The position numbers and the translations under genes are program-made. A stretch of DNA of 64,000 nt from Actinacidiphila guanduensis (lineage in GTDB: Bacteria; Actinomycetota; Actinomycetes; Streptomycetales; Streptomycetaceae): contig NZ_FNIE01000011.1 in NCBI RefSeq assembly GCF_900103985.1, forward strand, positions 186,001-250,000, in the 5' to 3' direction. Positions 17,220 through 25,571 of the stretch are shown here, one piece after another. The notes below the pieces were generated by a model. That model saw only the letters and a list, made by a program, of their open reading frames with translations. It had not been told where the DNA came from and did not search any database. Position 1 is the stretch's first letter. Each line of letters begins with the position of its first letter.

Positions 17220-18068
17220 CTACCGCTTCAGCCCGTACACCTCGCTCGCCGTGCCGCCCAGCACCGCCTCCTGCTCGGCCGGGGAGAGCGCGGCGACCGC
17301 CTGTTCGGCCAGCGCGAAGACGTCCGCGTAGCGGCCGGCCAGGGTGCAGACGGGCCAGTCGGAGCCGAAGAGCACGCGGGCGGGGGTGAAGGCGTCCAGG
17401 ACATGGCGGGCGTAGGGCAGGACGTCCTGCGGGCGCCAGGTGTCGAAGCCCGCCTCGGTGATCAGCCCGGACAGCTTGCACCAGACGTTGGGCAGCGCGG
17501 CCAGCTCGGTGAGCCGGTCCGCCCAGGGCTGCCAGGCGCCCGAGGCGATCGGCGGCTTGCCCGCGTGGTCCAGGACGAACCGCACCTCGGGCAGGTCGCG
17601 CACGGCGGCGATCGCGGCCTCGGTCTGCTCCGGTGTGACCAGCAGGTCGTAGACGAGCCCGGCGGCGCCGACCGCGGCGAGCCCGGCGCGGACGTCCGGC
17701 CGGTCCAGCCAGCGCGCGTCCGGCTCGTCCTGGACCTGGTGCCGGATGCCGGCCAGCGGGCCCCGCGCGGCCAGGTCGGCCAGCACGTCGGGCAGCGCCG
17801 GGTCGGTGAGGTCGGCCCAGCCGACGACGCCGGCCACCAGGCCGCCCGACTCCCGCGCCAGGGCGAGCAGTTCGCGGGTCTCCTCCAGCGAGGAGCTGGA
17901 CTGCACGAGGACGGTCGCCCCGATGCCGTGCTCGGCCAGCAGCGGCCGCAGCTCGGCCAGCTCGAAGGTCCGGTCGATCGGGGCCAGCGCCTCGCCGGCG
18001 ATCCAGGGCTGCGGCCGCCGGGAGAGGTCCCACAGGTGGTGGTGGGCGTCGACGCGCACCGCCGTCAC
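17220..18068 (-). CDS. Amidohydrolase-2 family lactonase, probable L-fuconolactonase
   Basis: A 282-residue TIM-barrel hydrolase of the COG3618 group. It has the metal motif VDAHHHLWDLSRRPQPW at the N-terminus, a conserved His in LAGIRHQVQDE and LDHAGKPP in the middle, and the C-terminal catalytic Asp in RVLFGSDWPV. Family members hydrolyse sugar lactones such as L-fucono-1,5-lactone or 2-pyrone dicarboxylate. The aldose dehydrogenase upstream would make the lactone and the dehydratase would use the acid, so fuconolactonase fits best. GTG at 18068 overlaps the stop of the aldo-keto reductase gene (GTGA), so translation is coupled. It is the last gene of the operon. Confidence 0.8.
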   Translation of the reverse strand: MTAVRVDAHHHLWDLSRRPQPWIAGEALAPIDRTFELAELRPLLAEHGIGATVLVQSSSSLEETRELLALARESGGLVAGVVGWADLTDPALPDVLADLAARGPLAGIRHQVQDEPDARWLDRPDVRAGLAAVGAAGLVYDLLVTPEQTEAAIAAVRDLPEVRFVLDHAGKPPIASGAWQPWADRLTELAALPNVWCKLSGLITEAGFDTWRPQDVLPYARHVLDAFTPARVLFGSDWPVCTLAGRYADVFALAEQAVAALSPAEQEAVLGGTASEVYGLKR

Positions 18069-19093
18069 TCCCCCGCCCCGGCCGCGGAGGCCGCGTGCGC
18101 GGCCGCGTTGGCCTCGACGGTGGCGGCCAGCGGCAGCGGCACGTCCTTGTCCAGCAGCCCCCGCTCGACCAGCCGGTGCCACAGCTCGTCGGGGATGTCG
18201 TGGCCGAACATCTCGGCGTTGTCGCGCACTTCGGCCTCGTTGGCGGCGCCGACCACCGCGGAGACCACGGCCGGGTGGGCGAAGGGGAACCGCAGCGCGG
18301 CGGCCCGCAGCGGCACCCCGAACCCGGCGCACACCTCGGCCATGTCCAGCGCCCGGCGCAGCAGGTCCTCGGGCGCGGCGGCGTAGTCGTAGGGCGCGCC
18401 GGGCTTGGGGTCGGCGAGCAGGCCGGAGTTGTAGACCCCGCCGACCACGACCTTGGTGCCGCGCCGCTCGCACTCGGGCAGCAGGTCGTCGTAGGCGGTG
18501 CGCTCCAGCAGCGTCCAGCGGCCCGCGCACAGCACCACGTCCACGTCGAGGTCGGCGACCAGACGGGCCATGACGCCGCTGTAGTTCATGCCGAAGCCGA
18601 TCGCCTTCACCACGCCCTGGTCGCGCAGGTCGGCCAGCGCCGGGAAGCCGGTCGCGTAGACCTCGGGCAGGTGGTTCTCCACGTCGTGCAGGTAGACGAT
18701 GTCCACGCTGTCCACACCGAGCCGCTCCAGGGAGCCCTCCAGCGTGGCGCGGATGCCGTCGGCGGTGAAGTCCCAGACCCGGGCGCGGGCCGGGGTGTCG
18801 GTGAAGCCCTGCCCGTCGGGCACCTCGCCGGGGGCCAGGTCGCGCAGCCGGCGGCCGACCTTCGTGGACAGCAGGTAGCTGCCGCGGTCCCGGCCGGCCA
18901 GCGCCCGGCCGAGCCGCTCCTCGGAGCGGCCCAGGCCGTAGTGGGGCGCGGTGTCGAAGTAGGTGGGCGGCCCGCCGAAGGTCTCGAAGGCGGCCGCGAC
19001 GGTGGCGTCGGCCTCCTCGTCGCTGACGGCGTGGTAGAGGTTGGCCAGCGGGGCGCAGCCGAGGCCGAGCCGGGGAAGTGCCGGTACGGGCAT
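18065..19093 (-). CDS. Aldo-keto reductase, probable L-fucose (D-threo-aldose) 1-dehydrogenase
   Basis: A 342-residue aldo-keto reductase with the full catalytic tetrad: Asp47 and Tyr52 (YFDTAPHYG), Lys78 (LLSTKVG) and His in IVYLHDVE. The early segment LGLGCAPLANLYHAVSDEEA and the long insertion after GRRL are typical of D-threo-aldose/L-fucose dehydrogenases. These oxidise C1 of the free sugar to the lactone with NAD(P). Its 3' end overlaps the lactonase start by 4 nt. ATG at 19093 has only a weak Shine-Dalgarno. A 202-bp spacer with a decamer repeat separates it from the permease gene. Confidence 0.8.
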   Translation of the reverse strand: MPVPALPRLGLGCAPLANLYHAVSDEEADATVAAAFETFGGPPTYFDTAPHYGLGRSEERLGRALAGRDRGSYLLSTKVGRRLRDLAPGEVPDGQGFTDTPARARVWDFTADGIRATLEGSLERLGVDSVDIVYLHDVENHLPEVYATGFPALADLRDQGVVKAIGFGMNYSGVMARLVADLDVDVVLCAGRWTLLERTAYDDLLPECERRGTKVVVGGVYNSGLLADPKPGAPYDYAAAPEDLLRRALDMAEVCAGFGVPLRAAALRFPFAHPAVVSAVVGAANEAEVRDNAEMFGHDIPDELWHRLVERGLLDKDVPLPLAATVEANAAAHAASAAGAGE

Positions 19094-19203
19094 GGGAGGG
19101 GTCTTTCTCTCGGGACGGCGGCGGAAACGGGGCGCGGGGGCGCCCGGCGGCAAGGCCGCGGCGCCCCCGGGAGCCCAGGCGGGCAGAGCGATGTCGGGAA
19201 GGC

Positions 19204-19273
19204 TCAGGGTAGGTCAGGACGGGTCGGGAGGAATCAGGAGGGGTCAGCAGGGGTCGGGTAGAGACAGGAAGGG
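19204..19273. repeat. Decamer tandem array, seven units
   Basis: Seven diverged 10-bp units, such as TCAGGACGGG, TCGGGAGGAA, TCAGGAGGGG and TCAGCAGGGG, run end to end between the permease stop and the aldo-keto reductase start. On the coding (minus) strand most units contain TGA. Because the period is 10, these stops fall in all three frames in turn. Confidence 0.7.
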
Positions 19274-19295
19274 GCGGCGCGGGGGCGGCGCGGGG

Positions 19296-20333
19296 TCAGT
19301 CCTCCTGCTCGCCGCTGGCGAAGCGGGAGATGATCAGGGCCACGATGATGATCGCGCCGTAGAGGAACTGGTCCCACAGCGGTGGCACTCCGCCCAGCGT
19401 CATGACGTTGACCACGAGCTGCAGGGCGACCACGCCGGTGAGCGCGCCGAACAGGGTGCCGCGGCCGCCGTTGAGGCTGACCCCGCCGATGACGGTGGCG
19501 GCGAAGACCTGGAAGATCCAGTTCTGGCCCTGGGTGGAGGAGATGGCGCCGTAGTGGCCGACGTAGAGCACGCCGGCGAACGCGGCCAGCAGCGAGGCGA
19601 TGGCGAGCACCGTCCAGGTCACCAGGTCCACCCGGATGCCGGCCGCCCGCGCGGCCTCCTTGTTGCCGCCGATCGCGTACAGGGCGCGGCCGTGCCGCAG
19701 GTAGCCCAGGGCGAGGCCGCCGGCGACGAAGAGCACCAGGCAGATCCAGATGGCCGCGGGCGCGCCGAGCCAGGAGGCGCCGCCGAGGTAGGAGAAGGAC
19801 TTGGGCACCTCGACGATGGACTTGCCCTGGGAGATGCCGACCTGCAGGCCGCGCAGCATGGTGAGCATGCCGAGGGTGGCGATGAAGCCGTTGACCCGCA
19901 GTTTGAGGATCATGAAGCCGTTGAATCCGCCGACCAGGACACCGACGAGCAGGCAGACCGGGATCGAGGTCCAGCCGGGCAGCGCGCCGATGCCGTGATA
20001 GGTGGCCGAGCCGGTGCGGGGCATCACCAGCCACATGGCGATCACCGGGGCCACGCCGATGGTGGACTCCAGCGACAGGTCCATGCGGCCCAGGATGAGG
20101 ATCATCGCCTCGCCGAGCACGAGCAGGCTCAGCTCGCTGCACTGCTGGAGCACGCCCAGCAGGTTGTCCGAGGTGAGGAAGGTGGGCGAGACGATGAAGC
20201 CGACCACGCCGACGATGAAGATCACCGGGATCAGCGACAGGTCGCGGTAGGTGCCGACCTGGAGCCGCGGGGCGCCGCGCTTGCGCTGGTCGGGGGCGGC
20301 CGTCTCGGCCGTCAGCTGGCTGGTGTCACTCAT
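19296..20333 (-). CDS. Sugar ABC transporter permease (RbsC/XylH type)
   Basis: A 345-residue polytopic protein with about ten hydrophobic segments, of the branched-chain/ribose permease family. The usual EAA-like region appears as GRALYAIGGNKEAARAAGI, and ATVIGGVSLNGGRGTLFGAL is the signature of carbohydrate permeases of this class. ATG at 20333 overlaps the stop of the ATPase gene (ATGA), so the two are coupled. With the ATPase and binding protein it completes an importer. The likely cargo is the sugar oxidised by the flanking enzymes. It probably works as a homodimer, as only one permease gene is present. Confidence 0.93.
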   Translation of the reverse strand: MSDTSQLTAETAAPDQRKRGAPRLQVGTYRDLSLIPVIFIVGVVGFIVSPTFLTSDNLLGVLQQCSELSLLVLGEAMILILGRMDLSLESTIGVAPVIAMWLVMPRTGSATYHGIGALPGWTSIPVCLLVGVLVGGFNGFMILKLRVNGFIATLGMLTMLRGLQVGISQGKSIVEVPKSFSYLGGASWLGAPAAIWICLVLFVAGGLALGYLRHGRALYAIGGNKEAARAAGIRVDLVTWTVLAIASLLAAFAGVLYVGHYGAISSTQGQNWIFQVFAATVIGGVSLNGGRGTLFGALTGVVALQLVVNVMTLGGVPPLWDQFLYGAIIIVALIISRFASGEQED

Positions 20334-21880
20334 TCCTCGACTCCCTCGTCGCCGCCCGCGGGCAGCCCTTCCATCGCCGAGACCAGGTCCCGGTCGCTCC
20401 ATCCACTGCCGAACTCGGCGATCACCCGCCCGTGGAACAGCGCGATCACCCGGTCGCAGACCCGCAGGTCGTCCAGCTCGTCGGAGACGATCACCGCGGC
20501 GTCCCCGCGGTCGGCCACCCCGCGCACCACGCCGAGCAGCGCGTCCTTGGACTTCACGTCCACGCCCGCGGTGGGCCGGATGGCCACCAGCACGCTGGGC
20601 TCGCGGGCCAGCGCGCGGGCGATCACCACCTTCTGCTGGTTGCCGCCGGACAGGTCGGAGACCGGCTGGGCCGGGCCCGAGGTCTTGATGTCCAGCGAGT
20701 CGATCATCCGCTGGGCGAACTGCCGGGTCCGGCCGGGCAGCACCGTGCCGTACGGGCCCAGCTGGTCGGTCACCGACAAGGTGGCGTTCTCCGCGACGCT
20801 GCGGCCGGGCACCAGGCCCTGGCGGTGCCGGTCCTCGGGCACGTAGCCGATGCCGGCGCCCAGGGCGTGCGGCACGCTGCCGGGCTTGACGGTACGGCCG
20901 CGCACCAGGGTGCGGCCGCCGGTGGCGCGGCGCAGGCCGACCAGGGTCTCGCCGAGCGCGGTGTTGCCGCTGGCGGTGGCGCCGGCCAGGCCGAGCACCT
21001 CACCGGGCCGCACCGCGAAGTCCACCGGCTCGAACACGCCGTCCAGGGCGAGCTGTTCGGCCCGCAGCACGGCGTCGGCGGCCTCCTCGCCCGCTCCGGC
21101 CGCGGCCGCGTCCTTGCTGCGGCCGGCGTGCCAGGCGGCCTCGGCCTGCTCGCTCTCCCCGGTCATCGCCGCCACCAGCTCGCTCTTGCCGAGCTCCGCG
21201 ACGGGCGCGGTCAGCACGTGCCGGGCGTCGCGGTAGACGGTGACGGTGTCGCACAGGTCGTAGACCTCCTGCAGGTGGTGCGAGATGAACAGGAAGGCCA
21301 CCCCCTGCCGGCGCAGCTCGCGCAGCTTGGTGAAGAGCCGCTGGATGCCGGCCGCGTCGAGCTGCGCGGTGGGCTCGTCGAGGATGATGAAGCGGGCGCC
21401 GAAGGACAGCGCCCGGGCGATCTCCACGAACTGGCGCTGCTCCACCGTGAGGTCGCCGGCCAGCGCGGTCGGGTCGACGTCCACGCCGTACTCGGCGAGC
21501 AGGTCGCGGGCCCGGGCGCGCAGCGCCGACCAGCGGATGCGGCCGGGCGCGAACCGGTTGAGGAACAGGTTCTCCGCGACGGTCAGCTGCGGCACCACCA
21601 TCGACTTCTGGTAGACGCAGGCCACCTTGGACTGCCAGCCGGCGGTGTCGCCCGGCGCCGGGGCCGGGGCCCCCTGGAAGGTGACCCGGCCGGCGTCCGG
21701 CGTCTGCAGCCCGGTCAGCACCGAGACGAGGGTGGACTTCCCGGCGCCGTTGCGGCCGACGAGCGCGTGCGAGTCGCCGGCCGCGACGGTGATGCCCACC
21801 CGGTCCAGGGCCACGGTGGCCCCGAACCTCTTGACGATGCCCTCCGCCTGGACTGCGGGGGGCGCTGCCGCATCGGTCAT
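20330..21880 (-). CDS. Sugar ABC transporter ATP-binding protein, tandem domains
   Basis: A 516-residue protein with two ABC domains, as in RbsA/XylG. The first domain keeps Walker A (ALVGRNGAGKSTLV) and Walker B (FIILDEPTAQLD), with a changed signature (LTVEQRQ for LSxGQ). The second keeps its signature (VSDLSGGNQQKVVIARAL) but has lost the Walker A lysine (GLAGATASGNTALG). Its Walker B is also changed, LVAIRPTAGVD in place of LLLDEPT. Loss of the second Walker A lysine is normal in this family, so one competent composite site is expected. ATG at 21880 lies 3 nt after the binding-protein stop. Confidence 0.92.
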   Translation of the reverse strand: MTDAAAPPAVQAEGIVKRFGATVALDRVGITVAAGDSHALVGRNGAGKSTLVSVLTGLQTPDAGRVTFQGAPAPAPGDTAGWQSKVACVYQKSMVVPQLTVAENLFLNRFAPGRIRWSALRARARDLLAEYGVDVDPTALAGDLTVEQRQFVEIARALSFGARFIILDEPTAQLDAAGIQRLFTKLRELRRQGVAFLFISHHLQEVYDLCDTVTVYRDARHVLTAPVAELGKSELVAAMTGESEQAEAAWHAGRSKDAAAAGAGEEAADAVLRAEQLALDGVFEPVDFAVRPGEVLGLAGATASGNTALGETLVGLRRATGGRTLVRGRTVKPGSVPHALGAGIGYVPEDRHRQGLVPGRSVAENATLSVTDQLGPYGTVLPGRTRQFAQRMIDSLDIKTSGPAQPVSDLSGGNQQKVVIARALAREPSVLVAIRPTAGVDVKSKDALLGVVRGVADRGDAAVIVSDELDDLRVCDRVIALFHGRVIAEFGSGWSDRDLVSAMEGLPAGGDEGVEE

Positions 21881-21883
21881 GGG

Positions 21884-22924
21884 TCAGCTCTTCCCGAGCT
21901 GGTTGGCCCACAGGCTGGGGTCGTCCACGTTCGCCTTGGTCACCAAGGGCGCGGGCAGCTGGTCCTCCAGGCCGTTGGGGATCTTGATGATGGTGGAGTC
22001 GTGGTCGGTCGGGCCGGGCTTGAACGTCTTGCCCTCCAGCGCCGCCTTCGCGTAGTACAGCGCGTACTTGGCGTAGGTGTCGGCGGGCTGGGAGATGGTG
22101 GCGTCGATCTCGCCGGCCTTGATGGCCTTGAACTCCTCGGGAATGCCGTCGTTGGAGATGATCGTGATGTGGCCCGGCGTGCCGGCGGGCTTGAGCAGGC
22201 CCTTCTGCTTCAGCAGCGCGAGGGTGGGCTGCAGGAAGACGCCGCCGGCCTGCATGTAGATGCCGTTGAGGTCGGGGTTGGAGGCCAGCGTGGTCTGCAG
22301 CTTCGCCGAGGCGGTGGCGCCGTCCCAGTTGGTCGGCAGCGCGATCACCTTGATGCCGGGGTACTTGCTCTTCATGCAGGCGGCGAACGCCTCGGAGCGG
22401 TCCCGGCCGTTGATCGAGGACAGGTCACCCTCGAACTCGGCGACCTTGCCCTTGCCCTTGAGCTGCTGGCCGAGGTAGTCGCAGGCCTTCTGGCCGTACG
22501 CCTTGTTGTCCGCGCGCACCACCATGTACACCGGCCCCTTGTCCGGGCGGGTGTCCACACTGATCACGGGTATCTTCTTCTTCGCCAGCTGGTCGAGCGT
22601 GGAGGCGATGGCGCCGGTGTCCTGCGGGGCCATCACGATCGCCTTGGCGCCCTCGTTGGCGAAGCTGTCAACGTTGGCGACGAGCTTGCCGATGTCGTTC
22701 TGGGAGTTGGTGCGCGGCAGCGCGGAGACGGCTCCGGCCTTCACGTCCTTCTCGATATAGCTGTTGTACGAGTTCCAGAAGTCGCTGTCGGAGCGCGGCA
22801 GGTCGATGCCGACCTTGCCGGAGCTGCCTCCGGCCTTGCTCTCGCTGCCTCTGTTGCAGCCGGCGAGCGCGGTGACCGCGAGCAGTGCGGCGCAGGCCGC
22901 CACGGTCGTCGTGCGCAGTCTCAT
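21884..22924 (-). CDS. Sugar ABC transporter substrate-binding lipoprotein
   Basis: A 346-residue periplasmic-binding protein I (ribose-type) lipoprotein. The signal peptide ends in lipobox LAGCNRG. The fold is shown by SDSDFWNSYNSYIEKDVK near the N-terminus and GAKAIVMAPQDTGAI, KKKIPVISVDTRPDKG and ITIISNDGIPEEFKAIK. It delivers sugar to the permease encoded two genes downstream, and ATPase translation follows at once. It is preceded by 99 bp after the SDR gene. The specificity is inferred from the operon, not from residues. Confidence 0.92.
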   Translation of the reverse strand: MRLRTTTVAACAALLAVTALAGCNRGSESKAGGSSGKVGIDLPRSDSDFWNSYNSYIEKDVKAGAVSALPRTNSQNDIGKLVANVDSFANEGAKAIVMAPQDTGAIASTLDQLAKKKIPVISVDTRPDKGPVYMVVRADNKAYGQKACDYLGQQLKGKGKVAEFEGDLSSINGRDRSEAFAACMKSKYPGIKVIALPTNWDGATASAKLQTTLASNPDLNGIYMQAGGVFLQPTLALLKQKGLLKPAGTPGHITIISNDGIPEEFKAIKAGEIDATISQPADTYAKYALYYAKAALEGKTFKPGPTDHDSTIIKIPNGLEDQLPAPLVTKANVDDPSLWANQLGKS

Positions 22925-23023
22925 CGTCGAGTCCTGCCCTTCCAGGTGTGTGGTGGTGTCGGCTCAGTGGAGGGGTGTGGATTCCGTCAGGGAAGTGGTG
23001 GGGGTGCGGCCGGGCGGGTGCGC

Positions 23024-23830
23024 CTAGCCTTCGGCGGGCCGCAGGCGCAGTCCCTGCATGCCGCCGTCCACGGCGAGCGAGGCGCCGGTGACGCTCGCCG
23101 CCGCGGGGCTCGCCAGGTAGGCGATCGCGGCGGCCACCTCCTCGGCGCTGACCAGCCGTCCCATCGGCTGCCGGGCGTCGAGTGCCGCGCGCTCGGCGGC
23201 CGGGTCCTCGGCCTGGTCGAGCAGGCGGCCGATCCACGGGGTGTCGGCGGTCCCGGGGTTGACGCAGTTGACCCGTACGCCCTCGCGCACGTGGTCGGCG
23301 GCCATCGCCAGGGTCAGGGAGAGTACCGCGCCCTTGCTCGCGCTGTAGAGGGCCCGCTGGGGCAGGCCCGCGGTGGCGGCGATGGAGCAGGTGTGGGTGA
23401 TCGAGGCGCTGCCGGGGCGGGCGGCGGCGGCCTTGCGCAGGTGCGGCAGGGCGGCGCGGGCGGTGCGGACCAGGCCGAGGACGTTGATGTCCAGCACCCG
23501 GTGCCACTCGTCGTCCGTGTTGTCCTCCACCGTGCCGATGGCGCCGATGCCGGCGTTGCCCACCAGGATGTTCAGGCCGCCCAGTTCGCCGACGGCGCTC
23601 TCCACGGCGGCGCGCACGTCCGCGTCGGAGGTGACGTCCGCGCGCACCGGCAGGGTGCCCTCGGGGGCGCCGGACGGGTCGCGGTCCAGGACCGCGACGC
23701 GGGCGCCGCGGGCGGCGAGCAGGCGGGCGGTGGCCGCGCCGATGCCGGAGGCGCCGCCGGTGACAAGGGCGGTGAGCCCGGTCAGGTCGCCGGGGTCGGC
23801 GGGGACGGTGGTGGATACGGCGTCGGTCAT
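23024..23830 (-). CDS. SDR oxidoreductase, probable 2-keto-3-deoxy-L-fuconate dehydrogenase
   Basis: A 268-residue classical short-chain dehydrogenase. NAD binding is shown by [18 protein letters not shown] with an Asp after beta-2 (VAVLDRD), which favours NAD. NVGNAG-type [10 protein letters not shown] is present. The active site is Ser in [11 protein letters not shown] and YSASK, and [13 protein letters not shown] follows. In the oxidative L-fucose pathway this step oxidises C4 of 2-keto-3-deoxy-L-fuconate. The gene starts inside the stop of the dehydratase gene (ATGA at 23827-23830), placing it directly after the enzyme that would make its substrate. Role inferred from context; family firm. 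Confidence 0.85.
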   Translation of the reverse strand: MTDAVSTTVPADPGDLTGLTALVTGGASGIGAATARLLAARGARVAVLDRDPSGAPEGTLPVRADVTSDADVRAAVESAVGELGGLNILVGNAGIGAIGTVEDNTDDEWHRVLDINVLGLVRTARAALPHLRKAAAARPGSASITHTCSIAATAGLPQRALYSASKGAVLSLTLAMAADHVREGVRVNCVNPGTADTPWIGRLLDQAEDPAAERAALDARQPMGRLVSAEEVAAAIAYLASPAAASVTGASLAVDGGMQGLRLRPAEG

Positions 23831-25143
23831 CGGGCGAGCTCCTGTCGGGCCACCCAGACCGGGCCGTCCGGGTAGCGGTAGTCGATGAGGGTCTGATCGA
23901 CCATCCGGGCGGAGAAGCCGGGCGCCTGCGGGGCGCGGTAGCGGCCGTTCTCCACCACGACGGGGTCGGTGAAGTGCTCGTGCAGGTGCGGCACGTACTC
24001 GATGATCCGGTCCTCCCAGCTGCCGGAGACCGCGACGTAGTCGAACATCGACAGGTGCTGCACGAGTTCGCACAGGCCCACCCCGCCGGCGTGCGGGCAG
24101 ACCGGGACGCCGAACTTGGCGGCGAGCAGCAGGATCGCGATGTTCTCGTTGACGCCGGCCACCCGGGCGGCGTCGATCTGCACGAAGTCCACGGCGCCGG
24201 CCTGCAGCAGCTGCTTGAACACCACGCGGTTGGCGATGTGCTCGCCGGTGGCGACCCGGATCGGCTGGCCGGCCCGCACGGCGGCGTGCGCGAGCACGTC
24301 GTCGGGGCTGGTGGGCTCCTCGATCCAGTACGGGTCGTACGGCGCCAGCGCCCGCATCCAGGCGACCGCCTCGTGCACGTCCCAGCGCTGGTTGGCGTCG
24401 ACCGCGATGCGGATGTCGGGGCCCACCGCGTCGCGGGCCAGCCGCATCCGGCGCAGGTCGTCGTCGAGGTCGGCGCCGACCTTCAGCTTGATCTGGGTGA
24501 AGCCGGCCGCGACGGCCTCCTTGGCCAGCCGGGTCAGCTTCTCGTCGCTGTAGCCGAGCCAGCCGGGCTCGGTGGTGTAGGCGGGGTAGCCCTGGCCGCG
24601 CAGCCGCTCGGCGCGCTCGGCCCGGCCCGGCTCGGCCCGGCGCAGGATCTCCAGCGCCTCGTCGCGGGTGAGGGCGTCGCTGAGGTAGCGGAAGTCCACC
24701 AGGTCCACGATCTGCTCGGGCGTCATGCCCGCCAGCAGCTCCCACACCGGGCGGCCGGCCCGGCGGGCGGCCAGGTCCCAGGCGGCGTTGACGACCGCGC
24801 CGGCCGCCATGTGCATCACGCCCTTCTCCGGGCCGAGCCAGCGCAGTTGGGAGTCGTGGGTGAGCAGACGGTAGAAAGCGCCAAGATCGCCCGTGACACT
24901 GTCCACCCGGCGGCCGACCACATAGGGTCGCAGTGCCGCTATCGCGGCGGCGACCACGTCGTTGCCGCGGCCGATGGTGAAGCAGAGGCCGTACCCTGCC
25001 AGACCGTCGGGCGCGTCGGTGCGGAGCACCACGTAGGCGGCGGAGTAGTCGGGGTCGGGGTTCATGGCGTCCGAGCCGTCGAGCTGCTCCGAGGTCGGAA
25101 AGCGGATGTCGTGGACGTCGACCTCGGTGATGGTCGGACTCAT
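23827..25143 (-). CDS. fucD: L-fuconate dehydratase (enolase superfamily)
   Basis: Dehydrates L-fuconate to 2-keto-3-deoxy-L-fuconate. The 438 residues carry the mandelate-racemase subgroup residues. These are KxK in [15 protein letters not shown], the three metal acids in [22 protein letters not shown] and [11 protein letters not shown], and the catalytic His in [11 protein letters not shown]. The N-terminal [20 protein letters not shown] is characteristic of FucD rather than of other sugar-acid dehydratases. ATG at 25143 follows GGGAG. It is the first gene of the seven-gene operon. Several ACATCSGAT motifs surround its promoter. Confidence 0.88.
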   Translation of the reverse strand: MSPTITEVDVHDIRFPTSEQLDGSDAMNPDPDYSAAYVVLRTDAPDGLAGYGLCFTIGRGNDVVAAAIAALRPYVVGRRVDSVTGDLGAFYRLLTHDSQLRWLGPEKGVMHMAAGAVVNAAWDLAARRAGRPVWELLAGMTPEQIVDLVDFRYLSDALTRDEALEILRRAEPGRAERAERLRGQGYPAYTTEPGWLGYSDEKLTRLAKEAVAAGFTQIKLKVGADLDDDLRRMRLARDAVGPDIRIAVDANQRWDVHEAVAWMRALAPYDPYWIEEPTSPDDVLAHAAVRAGQPIRVATGEHIANRVVFKQLLQAGAVDFVQIDAARVAGVNENIAILLLAAKFGVPVCPHAGGVGLCELVQHLSMFDYVAVSGSWEDRIIEYVPHLHEHFTDPVVVENGRYRAPQAPGFSARMVDQTLIDYRYPDGPVWVARQELAR

Positions 25144-25159
25144 GCACACTCCCGTCGCA

Positions 25160-25194
25160 AGACATCGGATCTTTTTTCGATGATCCGATGTATA
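25160..25194. promoter_or_regulatory. Operator-like sites at the fucD -10 region
   Basis: AGACATCGGATCT (25160-25172) and, inverted, the complement of TATACATCGGA (25184-25194) form an inverted repeat: ACATCGGATC / GATCCGATGT with a 10-nt spacer. On the minus strand TATACA (25194-25189) is a plausible -10, with TGGACG (25218-25213) 18 nt upstream as -35. A bound repressor would cover the -10 and the leader. Confidence 0.65.
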
Positions 25195-25244
25195 GCGGCG
25201 GTGGCCCCCACTCGTCCAGGGGGAGGCACGAACTTTGTGATAAC

Positions 25245-25257
25245 AGATCGGATGTCT
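25245..25257. promoter_or_regulatory. Distal operator-like site upstream of fucD
   Basis: AGATCGGATGTCT is the inverse of AGACATCCGATCT and differs by one base from the proximal AGACATCGGATCT at 25160. The pair is 72 nt apart and flanks the predicted -35. This spacing would suit cooperative binding or looping. Confidence 0.5.
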
Positions 25258-25571
25258 CAGCAGGGGTTTCGGCCGGTCCGCCGCAGCGGCCGAACAGGCG
25301 CGGCCGGCACCGGCAGCCGGGGCAGCACGCGCAGCGCAGCGGGTGCGGGCCGGGCGCCCGGCGCGGGGAACACCGCCGGTCCGGCCGGCCGGTCCGCCCA
25401 CCGGGACCGCGGAGGCACTCCATGACACGCGCGGACTGCGGCGCGGCGGCCGCTACGCCGTAGGCTGGTGCCGCACGCGAAGGACGCGACGGTCAGCAGA
25501 TGGACAACAGACGCGACAGCAGCCGGTGCGGGGACGGCAGAGCCACCGCAGCCGGCGGAAGGAGGAGCCGG

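Noticed and set aside
19204-19273. Attachment site or integrase target
   Set aside because: It lies inside an operon, has no integrase or tRNA nearby, and is a simple decamer array.
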